From Streptomyces spinosisporus (GTDB taxonomy: Bacteria; Actinomycetota; Actinomycetes; Streptomycetales; Streptomycetaceae), in the NCBI RefSeq assembly GCF_022698145.1, contig NZ_JALDAX010000020.1, positions 62,001 to 126,000 of the forward strand: 64,000 nucleotides of DNA, given 5' to 3'. Every line of letters begins with the position of its first letter. Within the stretch, counting starts at the first letter, position 1. This document shows positions 31,292 through 38,972 of this stretch, piece after piece. The position numbers and the translations under genes were made by a program. The notes under the pieces are model-generated. The model was not told the DNA's origin and ran no database searches. It saw nothing but the letters and a program-made list of their open reading frames with translations.

Positions 31292-32587
31292 ATGAAGCCG
31301 TCCCCGCGTCTCGCCGTCCTGCTCACGGCCCTGGCCGTCACCGCGGCCTGCGCCCCCCAGACCTCCTCCAACTCCTCCTCGGACAAGGACGACAAGAGCG
31401 GCACCCTGCGGGTCTGGCTCTTCCAGGAGGTCGGCAACAAGCCGAAGGAGAAGGCCGTCGACTCCGTGGTGGCCGCCTTCGAGAAGGAGCACGAGGGCGC
31501 CAAGGTCCACGTCGAGTACATCCCCGTCGAGACCAGGGCCCAGCGCGTCAAGGCCGCCTTCAACGACCCGAAGTCCGCGCCCGACGTGATGGAGTTCGGC
31601 AACACCGACACGGCCGGTTATGTGAAGGACGGCGGACTCCTCGACGTCACCAAGGAGTTCGGCGCCTGGAGCGAGTCCAAGGACACCGACCCCACCGCGA
31701 AGACGTCGGTCACCGTCGGCGGCAAGGTGTACGGCTCCCCGTACTACGTGGGCGTGCGCGCCCTGTACTACCGCACGGACGTCTTCAAGGAGCTGGGGCT
31801 CCAACCCCCCAAGACCATGGACGAGTTGGCGTCCACCGCACGCAAGATCCACACCGCCAGGAGCGATCTGTACGGCATCGTGGTCGGCGGCGCCTACACC
31901 TACGGCGCGATGCCCTTCGTGTGGGCCAACGGCGGCGAACTGGCCACTGGCAAGGGCGACTCGTACGCCTCCGCCATCGACAGCGCGGCCGCCCAGAAGG
32001 GCATCAAGGCGTACACGTCCCTCTTCGGTGACGACAACTGTCCCGCCGCCAAGTGCGCGGGCATGGGCGGCAACGACACCATCACCGCGTTCGCGGCCGG
32101 CAAGGCGGGGATGGCGATCGGCGGCGACTTCAGCCACACCGCCGTCGAGGCCGGGAAGGTGAAGGGCAAGTACGCCGTCGTACCGCTGCCGGGCGTGAAG
32201 TCCGGCTCGATCGCGCCCGCCTTCGCGGGCGGCAACAACATCGGTGTGCTCAAGAGCACCTCGCACCGCACGCTCGCCGTCGACCTGATGGAACAGCTCA
32301 CCTCGAAGAAGACACAGGGCGAGATGTTCAAGGCGATGGGTTTCCTGCCGACGTTCGCGGACGTGCGCTCGCAGGTGGCCGCCGAGCACCCGTATGTGAA
32401 GCCCTTCGCGCAGACCCTCGCCGCCGGGACCAAGTTCGTGCCGGCCTCGCCCGGGTGGTCCCAGATCGACTCGCAACTGGTGCTGCCGACGATGCTGCAG
32501 GAGATCATCAGCGGGAAGAAGAGTGTGAGCGCTGCCGCGGGGGAGGCGGCGACGAAGATGGACGATGCGTTTGGCTCCGCCGGATGA
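31292..32587 (+). CDS. Sugar-binding lipoprotein of a CUT1 ABC importer (chitin-oligomer type)
   Basis: A 431-residue solute-binding lipoprotein. The signal peptide ends in the lipobox AVTAAC, lipidated Cys at about residue 20. The mature protein has the SBP_bac_1 pattern (LRVWLFQEVGNKPKEKAVDS, VPLPGVKSGSIAPAFAGGNN, MGFLPTFADV). The ATG follows a CGGAGG ribosome-binding site. First gene of a four-gene operon whose last member is a GH20 hexosaminidase; ligand therefore probably chitobiose or another GlcNAc oligomer (inference). The stop overlaps the first permease start (ATGA). Confidence 0.9.
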   Translation: MKPSPRLAVLLTALAVTAACAPQTSSNSSSDKDDKSGTLRVWLFQEVGNKPKEKAVDSVVAAFEKEHEGAKVHVEYIPVETRAQRVKAAFNDPKSAPDVMEFGNTDTAGYVKDGGLLDVTKEFGAWSESKDTDPTAKTSVTVGGKVYGSPYYVGVRALYYRTDVFKELGLQPPKTMDELASTARKIHTARSDLYGIVVGGAYTYGAMPFVWANGGELATGKGDSYASAIDSAAAQKGIKAYTSLFGDDNCPAAKCAGMGGNDTITAFAAGKAGMAIGGDFSHTAVEAGKVKGKYAVVPLPGVKSGSIAPAFAGGNNIGVLKSTSHRTLAVDLMEQLTSKKTQGEMFKAMGFLPTFADVRSQVAAEHPYVKPFAQTLAAGTKFVPASPGWSQIDSQLVLPTMLQEIISGKKSVSAAAGEAATKMDDAFGSAG

Positions 32588-33543
32588 CGGCGCCTGCCGG
32601 GTCGGGGGGTGCTGTTCGTTCGCGGGTGCCGGTTCGTCGTGGCTTGTCGCGCAGTTCCCCGCGCCCCTTGGGGAGTTCCGCCGTCCCTTGGATCTACCTC
32701 GCCCCCGCTCTCGTGGTCCTCGGTGGGCTGTTGCTCTACCCCATTTATCAGCTCGGGCTGATCTCGTTCTTCCACTACACGCAGGCTCAGGTCAGTGGGG
32801 GTGAGCCGGCCACCTTCGAGGGGTTCGGGAACTACTCGGAGCTGTTCTCCGACGGTGAGTTCTGGCGGGTGCTGCTGGCGACCGTGCTGTTCGCGGCGGC
32901 GTGTGTCGCATCGACGCTCGCCGTCGGGTGTGCGCTCGCGGTGCTGCTCACGCGCGTGCGCGCGCTGCCCCGGCTCGCGCTGATGCTGGCCGCGCTGGGG
33001 GCGTGGGCGACACCGGCGGTGACCGGGTCGACGGTCTGGCTGTTCCTCTTCGACCCCGACTTCGGGCCGGTCAACCGGATCGTCGGGCTCGGCGACCACT
33101 CGTGGACGTACGGGCGCATCAGCGCCTTCTTCCTCGTCCTGCTCGAAGTGGTGTGGTGCTCCTTCCCGTTCGTGATGGTCACCGTCTACGCCGGGATCCG
33201 CGCCGTCCCGGCCGAGGTGCTGGAGGCCGCCGCGCTGGACGGTGCCTCGCAGTGGCGCATCTGGCGCTCGGTCCTCGCCCCGATGCTCCGGCCGATCCTG
33301 ACCGTCGTCACCATCCAGTCGGTCATCTGGGACTTCAAGGTCTTCACGCAGATCTACGTCATGACGAACGGCGGCGGCATCGCGGGCCAGAACCTGGTCC
33401 TGAACGTCTACGCCTATCAGCAGGCGTTCGCGTCGTCGCAGTACAGCCTCGGTTCGGCGATCGGCATCGTGATGCTGCTGATCCTGCTCGCCGTGACGCT
33501 GGTGTATCTGCGGCTGCTGCGCCGGCAGGGGGAGGAGCTGTGA
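32584..33543 (+). CDS. ABC sugar permease (MalF-type) with repeat-derived N-terminus
   Basis: A 319-residue CUT1 permease with six membrane helices starting at WIYLAPALVVLGGLLLYPIY near residue 36. The EAA loop reads EVLEAAALDGASQWRIWRSV near 218. ATG 32584 overlaps the previous stop. Residues about 19-29 (RGLSRSSPRPL) are encoded by copy 2 of the Streptomyces dispersed repeat (32638-32668), normally an intergenic element, so the N-terminal tail probably arose from repeat insertion. A shorter start downstream cannot be excluded, but none has a clear ribosome-binding site. Confidence 0.88.
   Translation: MTAPAGSGGAVRSRVPVRRGLSRSSPRPLGSSAVPWIYLAPALVVLGGLLLYPIYQLGLISFFHYTQAQVSGGEPATFEGFGNYSELFSDGEFWRVLLATVLFAAACVASTLAVGCALAVLLTRVRALPRLALMLAALGAWATPAVTGSTVWLFLFDPDFGPVNRIVGLGDHSWTYGRISAFFLVLLEVVWCSFPFVMVTVYAGIRAVPAEVLEAAALDGASQWRIWRSVLAPMLRPILTVVTIQSVIWDFKVFTQIYVMTNGGGIAGQNLVLNVYAYQQAFASSQYSLGSAIGIVMLLILLAVTLVYLRLLRRQGEEL
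32638..32668 (+). repeat. Streptomyces dispersed repeat, copy 2 (inside coding sequence)
   Basis: CGTGGCTTGTCGCGCAGTTC starts here and continues to CCCCT; 30 of 31 bases match copies 1 and 3. The similarity to copy 3 extends upstream (GGGGGGTGC, CGGGTGC, GGTTCGT). It begins 51 bp after the stop of the binding-protein gene yet lies within the annotated permease frame. Confidence 0.8.
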
Positions 33544-34385
33544 ATCTTTCCGGCGTACGTGTGCGGCGTCCGTGGCGGCTGGCGGCGGAGGCCTCGGCGC
33601 TGCTGATCGCGATCGTCGTCGCCTTTCCCCTCTACTGGATGGTGCTGAGCGCCTTCAAACCGGCCGGGGAGATCGAGTCGACCGAGCCGCGGCCGTGGAC
33701 CTCGGCCCCTTCGCTGGATTCCTTCCGGCGCGTGTTCGGGCAGCAGGATTTTGGTCGGTATTTCGTCAACAGCCTTGTGGTCGCGGGCAGTGTGGTCCTC
33801 ATCTCGGCACTGATCGCGTTTCTCGCGGCGACCGCGGTGACGCGATTCCGGTTCCGCTTCCGGACCACCCTGCTGATCATGTTTCTGGTGGCCCAGATGG
33901 TGCCCGTCGAGGCACTCACCATCCCCTTGTTCTTCCAGATGCGGGACTTCGGTCTGCTGAACACGCTGGGCTCGCTGATCCTGCCGCACATCGCCTTCTC
34001 GCTGCCGTTCGCGATCTGGATGCTGCGGGGGTTTGTGAAGGCGGTTCCCGAGGCCTTGGAGGAGGCCGCCTACATCGACGGGGCGAGCCGCGCGCGATTC
34101 CTCTGGCAGATCCTTTTCCCCCTTGTCCTGCCGGGTCTTGTGGCCACGAGCGTGTTCTCCTTCATCTCGGCCTGGAACGACTTCCTGTACGCCAAGTCCT
34201 TCATCATCAGCGACACTTCGCAGTCGACCCTGCCGATGGCGTTGCTGGTCTTCTACAAGCCGGACGACCCGGACTGGGGAGGAGTCATGGCCGCCTCCAC
34301 GGTGATGACGATTCCGGTGCTGGTGTTCTTCGTACTCGTACAGCGACGTCTGGTCTCCGGGCTGGGCGGAGCGGTAAAGGACTGA
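33540..34385 (+). CDS. ABC sugar permease (MalG-type)
   Basis: A 281-residue CUT1 permease, six helices, EAA loop EALEEAAYIDGASRARFLWQ near residue 175. GTG 33540 overlaps the preceding stop by 4 bp (GTGA). No ATPase is encoded in the operon; the shared ATPase MsiK is the likely partner, as for other Streptomyces chitobiose importers (family knowledge). The gene ends 1 bp before the hexosaminidase start. Confidence 0.9.
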   Translation: MNLSGVRVRRPWRLAAEASALLIAIVVAFPLYWMVLSAFKPAGEIESTEPRPWTSAPSLDSFRRVFGQQDFGRYFVNSLVVAGSVVLISALIAFLAATAVTRFRFRFRTTLLIMFLVAQMVPVEALTIPLFFQMRDFGLLNTLGSLILPHIAFSLPFAIWMLRGFVKAVPEALEEAAYIDGASRARFLWQILFPLVLPGLVATSVFSFISAWNDFLYAKSFIISDTSQSTLPMALLVFYKPDDPDWGGVMAASTVMTIPVLVFFVLVQRRLVSGLGGAVKD

Positions 34386-34386
34386 T

Positions 34387-36027
34387 GTGACCGAACTGAT
34401 TCCAGCGCCCCGCAGCGTCGTCGCCGGTTCCGGTGAGGTACGGCTGACGGCGCGCTCCCGGATCTACGCATCCCCCGAGACGGAGGGCGCGGGCCACTGG
34501 CTGCGCACCGTCCTGCGGCAGGCCACCGGCCTGCCCCTGCGCGAGGGGCGCGAACTCGACGACGCCGAGGGCGGCATCGGCCTCCAGCTCGACCCCCGGC
34601 TCGGGCCCGAGGAGTACCGCCTCGTCAGCGACTCGACCGGCGTCCTCATCGAGGGCGGCAGCGAGGCGGGTGTCTTCTGGGGCGCCCAGACACTGCGTCA
34701 GCTGCTCGGCCCCGACGCCCACCGCAGGGCGCCGCTCGACCGCGACCGCGCCTGGGCCGTGCCGCACGTCACTATCGAGGACGCCCCGCGCTTTCGCTGG
34801 CGCGGTCTCATGCTCGACGTCGCACGGCACTTCATGCCCAAGGAAGGCGTGCTGCGCCAGCTCGACCTGATGGCCGCGCACAAACTCAATGTCTTCCACT
34901 TCCACTTGACCGACGACCAGGGCTGGCGCGTCGAGATCAAGCGATACCCGAAGCTCACCGAGACCGCTTCATGGCGGGCACGCACGAAATTCGGTCACCG
35001 GGCCTCACCGCTGTGGGACGAGAAGCCGCACGGAGGCTTCTACACCCAGGACGACATCCGCGAGATCGTCGCCTACGCCGCCGAGCGGCATATCTCCGTC
35101 GTCCCCGAAATCGACGTACCGGGACACTCGCAGGCCGCCATCGCCGCGTACCCCGAACTCGGCAACACCGATGTCATCGACACCACCGCCCTCTCCGTCC
35201 TCGACACCTGGGGGATCTCCGCCAACGTACTCGCCCCCACTGACAACACCCTGCGCTTCTACGAGGGGGTCTTCGAGGAAGTGCTGGAGCTGTTCCCGGC
35301 ACACGCGGGCGAGTTCTCGGCCTTCGTTCATGTCGGCGGTGACGAATGCCGCAAGGACCAGTGGCGGCAGTCGCCGGCCGCGCAGGCCCGTATCAGGGAA
35401 CTCGGGCTCGCGGACGAGGACGAGTTGCAGGCGTGGTTCATCGCACACTTCGACACATGGCTGACCGCGCGCGGGCGCAGGCTCATCGGCTGGGACGAGA
35501 TCCTGGAGGGCGGACTCGCCGAGAACGCCGCCGTGGCCTCGTGGCGCGGGTACGCGGGCGGCGTCGCCGCCGCCCAGGCGGGCCACGACGTCGTCATGTG
35601 CCCCGAGCAGTACGTGTACTTGGACCACCGGCAGGCGGCGGGCGAGGACGAGCCGGTGCCGATCGGCTACGTACGCACCCTGGAGGACGTCTACCGCTTC
35701 GAGCCGGTGCCGCAGCGGCTCACCGAGGCCGAGGCCCGGCATGTGCTGGGCACCCAGGCCAATGTGTGGACCGAGGTGATGGAGAGCCAGGAACGCGTCG
35801 ACTACCAGTCCTACCCGCGGCTTTCTGCCTTCGCCGAGGTGGCCTGGAGCTCCCTGCCCGCCCCCGGGGAGCGGGACTTCGCCGCCTTCGAGCGGCGGAT
35901 GGCCGTCCACTACCGGCGACTTGACGCCCTGGGGGTGGGATACCGGCCACCGACCGGGCCCCTGCCCTGGCAGCAGCGCCCCGGAGTGCTCGGGCGGCCC
36001 ATCGAGGGCGCGCCGCCGAACAGATAG
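34387..36027 (+). CDS. Beta-N-acetylhexosaminidase, glycoside hydrolase family 20
   Basis: A 546-residue GH20 enzyme that releases terminal GlcNAc from chitin oligomers by substrate-assisted catalysis. Residues 1-125 are the GH20b alpha/beta domain, and the TIM barrel starts at FRWRGLMLDVARHFMP. Key motifs are HLTDDQGWRVEIKRYP near 175, PEIDVPGHSQAAIAAYPEL near 240, the catalytic Asp-Glu in FVHVGGDEC near 317, and the Trp-rich end PANVWTEV-like QANVWTEVMES. There is no signal peptide, so it acts on imported sugar. GTG 34387 sits right after the permease stop. Its last codons belong to a 14-bp minisatellite (36016-36085). Confidence 0.93.
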   Translation: MTELIPAPRSVVAGSGEVRLTARSRIYASPETEGAGHWLRTVLRQATGLPLREGRELDDAEGGIGLQLDPRLGPEEYRLVSDSTGVLIEGGSEAGVFWGAQTLRQLLGPDAHRRAPLDRDRAWAVPHVTIEDAPRFRWRGLMLDVARHFMPKEGVLRQLDLMAAHKLNVFHFHLTDDQGWRVEIKRYPKLTETASWRARTKFGHRASPLWDEKPHGGFYTQDDIREIVAYAAERHISVVPEIDVPGHSQAAIAAYPELGNTDVIDTTALSVLDTWGISANVLAPTDNTLRFYEGVFEEVLELFPAHAGEFSAFVHVGGDECRKDQWRQSPAAQARIRELGLADEDELQAWFIAHFDTWLTARGRRLIGWDEILEGGLAENAAVASWRGYAGGVAAAQAGHDVVMCPEQYVYLDHRQAAGEDEPVPIGYVRTLEDVYRFEPVPQRLTEAEARHVLGTQANVWTEVMESQERVDYQSYPRLSAFAEVAWSSLPAPGERDFAAFERRMAVHYRRLDALGVGYRPPTGPLPWQQRPGVLGRPIEGAPPNR

Positions 36028-36085
36028 CCACGAGCAGACAGCTCCGAACAGACGGCCCTGAACAGACAGCCCCGAACAGACAGCG
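36016..36085. repeat. 14-bp minisatellite spanning the hexosaminidase stop codon
   Basis: Five units of 14 bp: CCGAACAGATAGCC (36016-36029, containing the stop TAG), then ACGAGCAGACAGCT, CCGAACAGACGGCC, CTGAACAGACAGCC and CCGAACAGACAGCG (36072-36085); a degenerate sixth follows. The array begins in the coding end and runs into the 300-bp gap before the molybdoenzyme genes. Confidence 0.9.
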
Positions 36086-36118
36086 CAGCCACCGAACAGG
36101 CGCGGCAAAAATGTCGTA

Positions 36119-36160
36119 AGCATCACCGAAGAGTGCCAATCGGAGCTCATCGGTGATGCT
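36119..36160 (+). terminator. Inverted repeat downstream of the hexosaminidase gene
   Basis: AGCATCACCGA (36119-36129) and TCGGTGATGCT (36150-36160), a perfect 11-bp stem with a 20-base loop, 92 bp after the stop. Probable terminator of the sugar operon; it could also be an operator. The rest of the gap to 36328 shows no gene. Confidence 0.55.
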
Positions 36161-36327
36161 GTGCGAAAACGGACCATCTCCCTGGTGAGGCGGGCGAATG
36201 CCTCCTAGCGGACCCCTGTCTTCGAGCCCTGCGAAGATGTGCCAGAGTTGCCACGTCCGCCCTGTCAGCACGTACCGTACGGCAACACAGGTGGGACCAG
36301 GTGGGGCAGCGGGAAGGGGCAGCCGGT

Positions 36328-37221
36328 TTGACCACGCACGCACCGCAGGCGGCGCAGGCCGTCACGCTGCCCACGACGCTGGACGAGGCCGTGGCGGCGC
36401 TCACCGCCGTGCCCACCGCCGTGCCGGTGGCCGGCGGCACCGACCTCATGGCCGCCGTCAACTCCGGGCAGCTCAGGCCCTCCGCACTGGTGGGCCTCGG
36501 CAAGATCAGTGAGATCCGCGGCTGGCAGTACCTGGACGGACACGCCCTGCTCGGCGCCGGGCTCACGCACGCGCGCATGGGCCGCCCCGACTTCGCCGCG
36601 CTGATCCCGGCGCTCGCCGCCGCCGCGCGCGCGGCGGGCCCGCCACAGATCCGCAACGCGGGCACCCTGGGCGGCAACATCGCCTCGGCTGCCCCCACCG
36701 GGGACGCCCTGCCGGTGCTGGCCGCCCTGGAGGCGACGCTGATCATCGCGGGCCCGGGCGGAGCCCGCCGGGAGCTCCCGGTGTCGCATCTGCTGGCCGG
36801 CGTGGACATGCTCCGCGGCGGCGAGCTCATCGGCTTCGTGCGCGTGCCGCTGCTGCACGCGCCGCAGGTCTTCCTGAAGGCGACCGGTCGGACCGGCCCC
36901 GGCCGCGCGGTCGCGTCCGTCGCCCTCGTGCTCGACCCCGCCCGGCGCGGAGTGCGGTGCGCCGTCGGTGCCATAGCGCCGATGCCGCTCAGGCCGCTGG
37001 ACGCCGAGCAGTGGGTCGCCCGGCTCATCGACTGGGACAACGGCCGCACGATCGTCCCGGAGGCGCTGGCCGCCTTCGGGGAGTACGTGGCCGCGGCCTG
37101 CATCCCCGACCCGGTCCCCGAGGCGGACGGCACCGTCCAGCCGCTTCCGCCCGCCGTACTGCACCTGCGGCGCACCGTCGCCGCGCTGGCCCGACGAGCA
37201 CTGGGGAGGGCGCTGTCGTGA
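36328..37221 (+). CDS. Xanthine-dehydrogenase-family FAD-binding subunit
   Basis: A 297-residue FAD subunit of a three-subunit molybdenum hydroxylase. FAD motifs are VAGGTDLMAAVNSGQLRP near residue 30 and NAGTLGGNIASAAPTGDALP near 110, the pyrophosphate-binding loops of XdhB/CoxM proteins. TTG 36328 is chosen since GGGAAGGGG lies 9-17 bases upstream and the sequence TTHAPQ begins the conserved part; GTG 36301 would add 9 residues. Its stop overlaps the Fe-S gene start (GTGA). It passes electrons from the iron-sulphur centres to NAD or another acceptor in related enzymes. Confidence 0.85.
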   Translation: MTTHAPQAAQAVTLPTTLDEAVAALTAVPTAVPVAGGTDLMAAVNSGQLRPSALVGLGKISEIRGWQYLDGHALLGAGLTHARMGRPDFAALIPALAAAARAAGPPQIRNAGTLGGNIASAAPTGDALPVLAALEATLIIAGPGGARRELPVSHLLAGVDMLRGGELIGFVRVPLLHAPQVFLKATGRTGPGRAVASVALVLDPARRGVRCAVGAIAPMPLRPLDAEQWVARLIDWDNGRTIVPEALAAFGEYVAAACIPDPVPEADGTVQPLPPAVLHLRRTVAALARRALGRALS

Positions 37222-38972
37222 CCGACGACCAGCACGGAGAGGGCACGCCCCGCAGCGGCGGCCGCTGGGACCCGCTGCCCCAGGGCGACTACGACGACGG
37301 CGCGACCGCCTTCGTGAAGCTCCCGGAGGGCGGCATCGAGGCCCTGCTGGCCGCCTCCGACCCGCTCGCCGCGCCCGGTCACGGCTATGTGCCGCCGCCG
37401 ATAGCTGCCGACCAGGACCCGGCCCAGGGCGGTGACCCGGCGGCCGGCGGTACCTGGGGGGCGCCCGCCGACGGCGCCCGGTGGCCCGACCCGAACGCCG
37501 TGCCGCAGGACGGGGCGGACGACCGGTTCACGTACAACCCCGCGGCCACCCAGCAGTGGACCTACGAGGAGACCTCCGGCCCCGAGGGGGCCGCTCCCGG
37601 TCATGACGTGACCGGGCAGTGGTCGATCCCCGTGGCCGGAGGCGACCTTCCGGACGAATCGGGCGAGTTCACCACGTCGTCCCTGGTGCAGCAGTGGGGC
37701 GGGACCCCGCCCGCCACGCTCCCGGGCGGCGCCGCCGCCCCCTGGGCGACAGAGGGGGCGGGACAGCCCTGGGGACAGCCGCAGACCGGGGAGCCGACGG
37801 CACCCGGCGACGAGGCCGGGCAGCAGCGCGAACACGCCGAGCCGCCGGCCGGTGCGGGCCACGCGTACCAGCAGCCCCCGGCACACCCCGGCGCCCACCC
37901 CGACCAGCACACACCGGAGCACCCCGCACCCGCGGAACCGGACCCGGCCGCACGCGCGCGGGAGGACGCGCAGGCGTCCACCGCCGAAGCCGCGCAGGCC
38001 GCGCAGGACGCCGCCCGCCCGCCGGGCACCGACGCCTACGCCGAGCGCGCCGCCGACCCCTATGGCGAGACACCCGCCGAGCGCGCCGAAGCCGCCTCAC
38101 AGCGCGTCCACGGGGCCGGTGAGGCCGCGGCAGCGGCCGAGGGCGCCGAGGGTGCTCAGGGGGCCGCGGAGGCGCCTGAGGGGCCTGTGGAGCCACTCGC
38201 GGAGCCCGCGGCCGACGCCGCGCCCGCGCCCGCCGCCCCCAACACGCCCGAATCCGCCGGGACTTCGGCCTCCCCGGAGCCCGCGGGCGCCCCGGACGAC
38301 GCGGCCGAGCCCTCGTCGTTCCCCGGCGAGGAACACCCCCTCGCCTCCTACGTGCTGCGCGTCAACGGCGTGGAGCGCCCCGTCTCGGACGCCTGGATCG
38401 GCGAGTCGCTGCTCTACGTGCTGCGCGAGCGCCTCGGCCTCGCGGGCGCCAAGGACGGCTGCTCGCAGGGCGAGTGCGGCGCGTGCAACGTGCAGGTGGA
38501 CGGGCGGCTCGTGGCCTCCTGTCTGGTGCCCGCCGTGACCGCCGCGGGCAGCGAGGTCCGAACCGTCGAGGGGCTCGCCGTCGACGGCCAGCCGTCCGAC
38601 GTGCAGCGCGCGCTCGCCCGGTGCGGCGCCGTGCAGTGCGGCTTCTGCGTGCCCGGCATCGCGATGACCGTGCACGACCTGCTGGAGGGCAACCCGGCGC
38701 CGACCCGCCTGGAGACCCGCCAGGCCCTGTGCGGCAATCTGTGCCGCTGCTCCGGCTACCGGGGCGTCGTGGACGCCGTCCAGGAGGTCGTCGCCGAACG
38801 CGACGCACAGTCCGGCGACGGCTCCGAACAGGACGGTGACGAGGCGCGTATCCCTCACCAGGCGGGGCCGGGAGCCGGCGGGGTCAACCCCTCGGCGTTC
38901 GACTCGCCCCCTTCCCCGGCGGCACCGGGACCGCATGACCAGCCGTACGGCCAGGACGGAGGCCAGGCGTGA
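37218..38972 (+). CDS. [2Fe-2S] subunit of the molybdoenzyme with a long disordered N-terminal extension
   Basis: A 584-residue protein of which only residues about 375-545 are the CoxS/XdhC-type iron-sulphur subunit: CSQGECGACNVQVDGRLVAS holds the plant-type cluster, and CGAVQCGFC with CGNLCRCSGY holds the second cluster. The first 370 residues are Ala/Pro/Glu/Gln-rich, without predicted fold, with tracts such as AEAAQAAQDAA. Ordinary CoxS proteins are about 160-200 residues. A tail of 40 residues after the domain is also Pro/Gly-rich. GTG 37218 overlaps the FAD gene stop; the gene stop overlaps the next GTG. The extension might link the enzyme to a partner or cell compartment (inference). 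Confidence 0.85.
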   Translation: MTDDQHGEGTPRSGGRWDPLPQGDYDDGATAFVKLPEGGIEALLAASDPLAAPGHGYVPPPIAADQDPAQGGDPAAGGTWGAPADGARWPDPNAVPQDGADDRFTYNPAATQQWTYEETSGPEGAAPGHDVTGQWSIPVAGGDLPDESGEFTTSSLVQQWGGTPPATLPGGAAAPWATEGAGQPWGQPQTGEPTAPGDEAGQQREHAEPPAGAGHAYQQPPAHPGAHPDQHTPEHPAPAEPDPAARAREDAQASTAEAAQAAQDAARPPGTDAYAERAADPYGETPAERAEAASQRVHGAGEAAAAAEGAEGAQGAAEAPEGPVEPLAEPAADAAPAPAAPNTPESAGTSASPEPAGAPDDAAEPSSFPGEEHPLASYVLRVNGVERPVSDAWIGESLLYVLRERLGLAGAKDGCSQGECGACNVQVDGRLVASCLVPAVTAAGSEVRTVEGLAVDGQPSDVQRALARCGAVQCGFCVPGIAMTVHDLLEGNPAPTRLETRQALCGNLCRCSGYRGVVDAVQEVVAERDAQSGDGSEQDGDEARIPHQAGPGAGGVNPSAFDSPPSPAAPGPHDQPYGQDGGQA

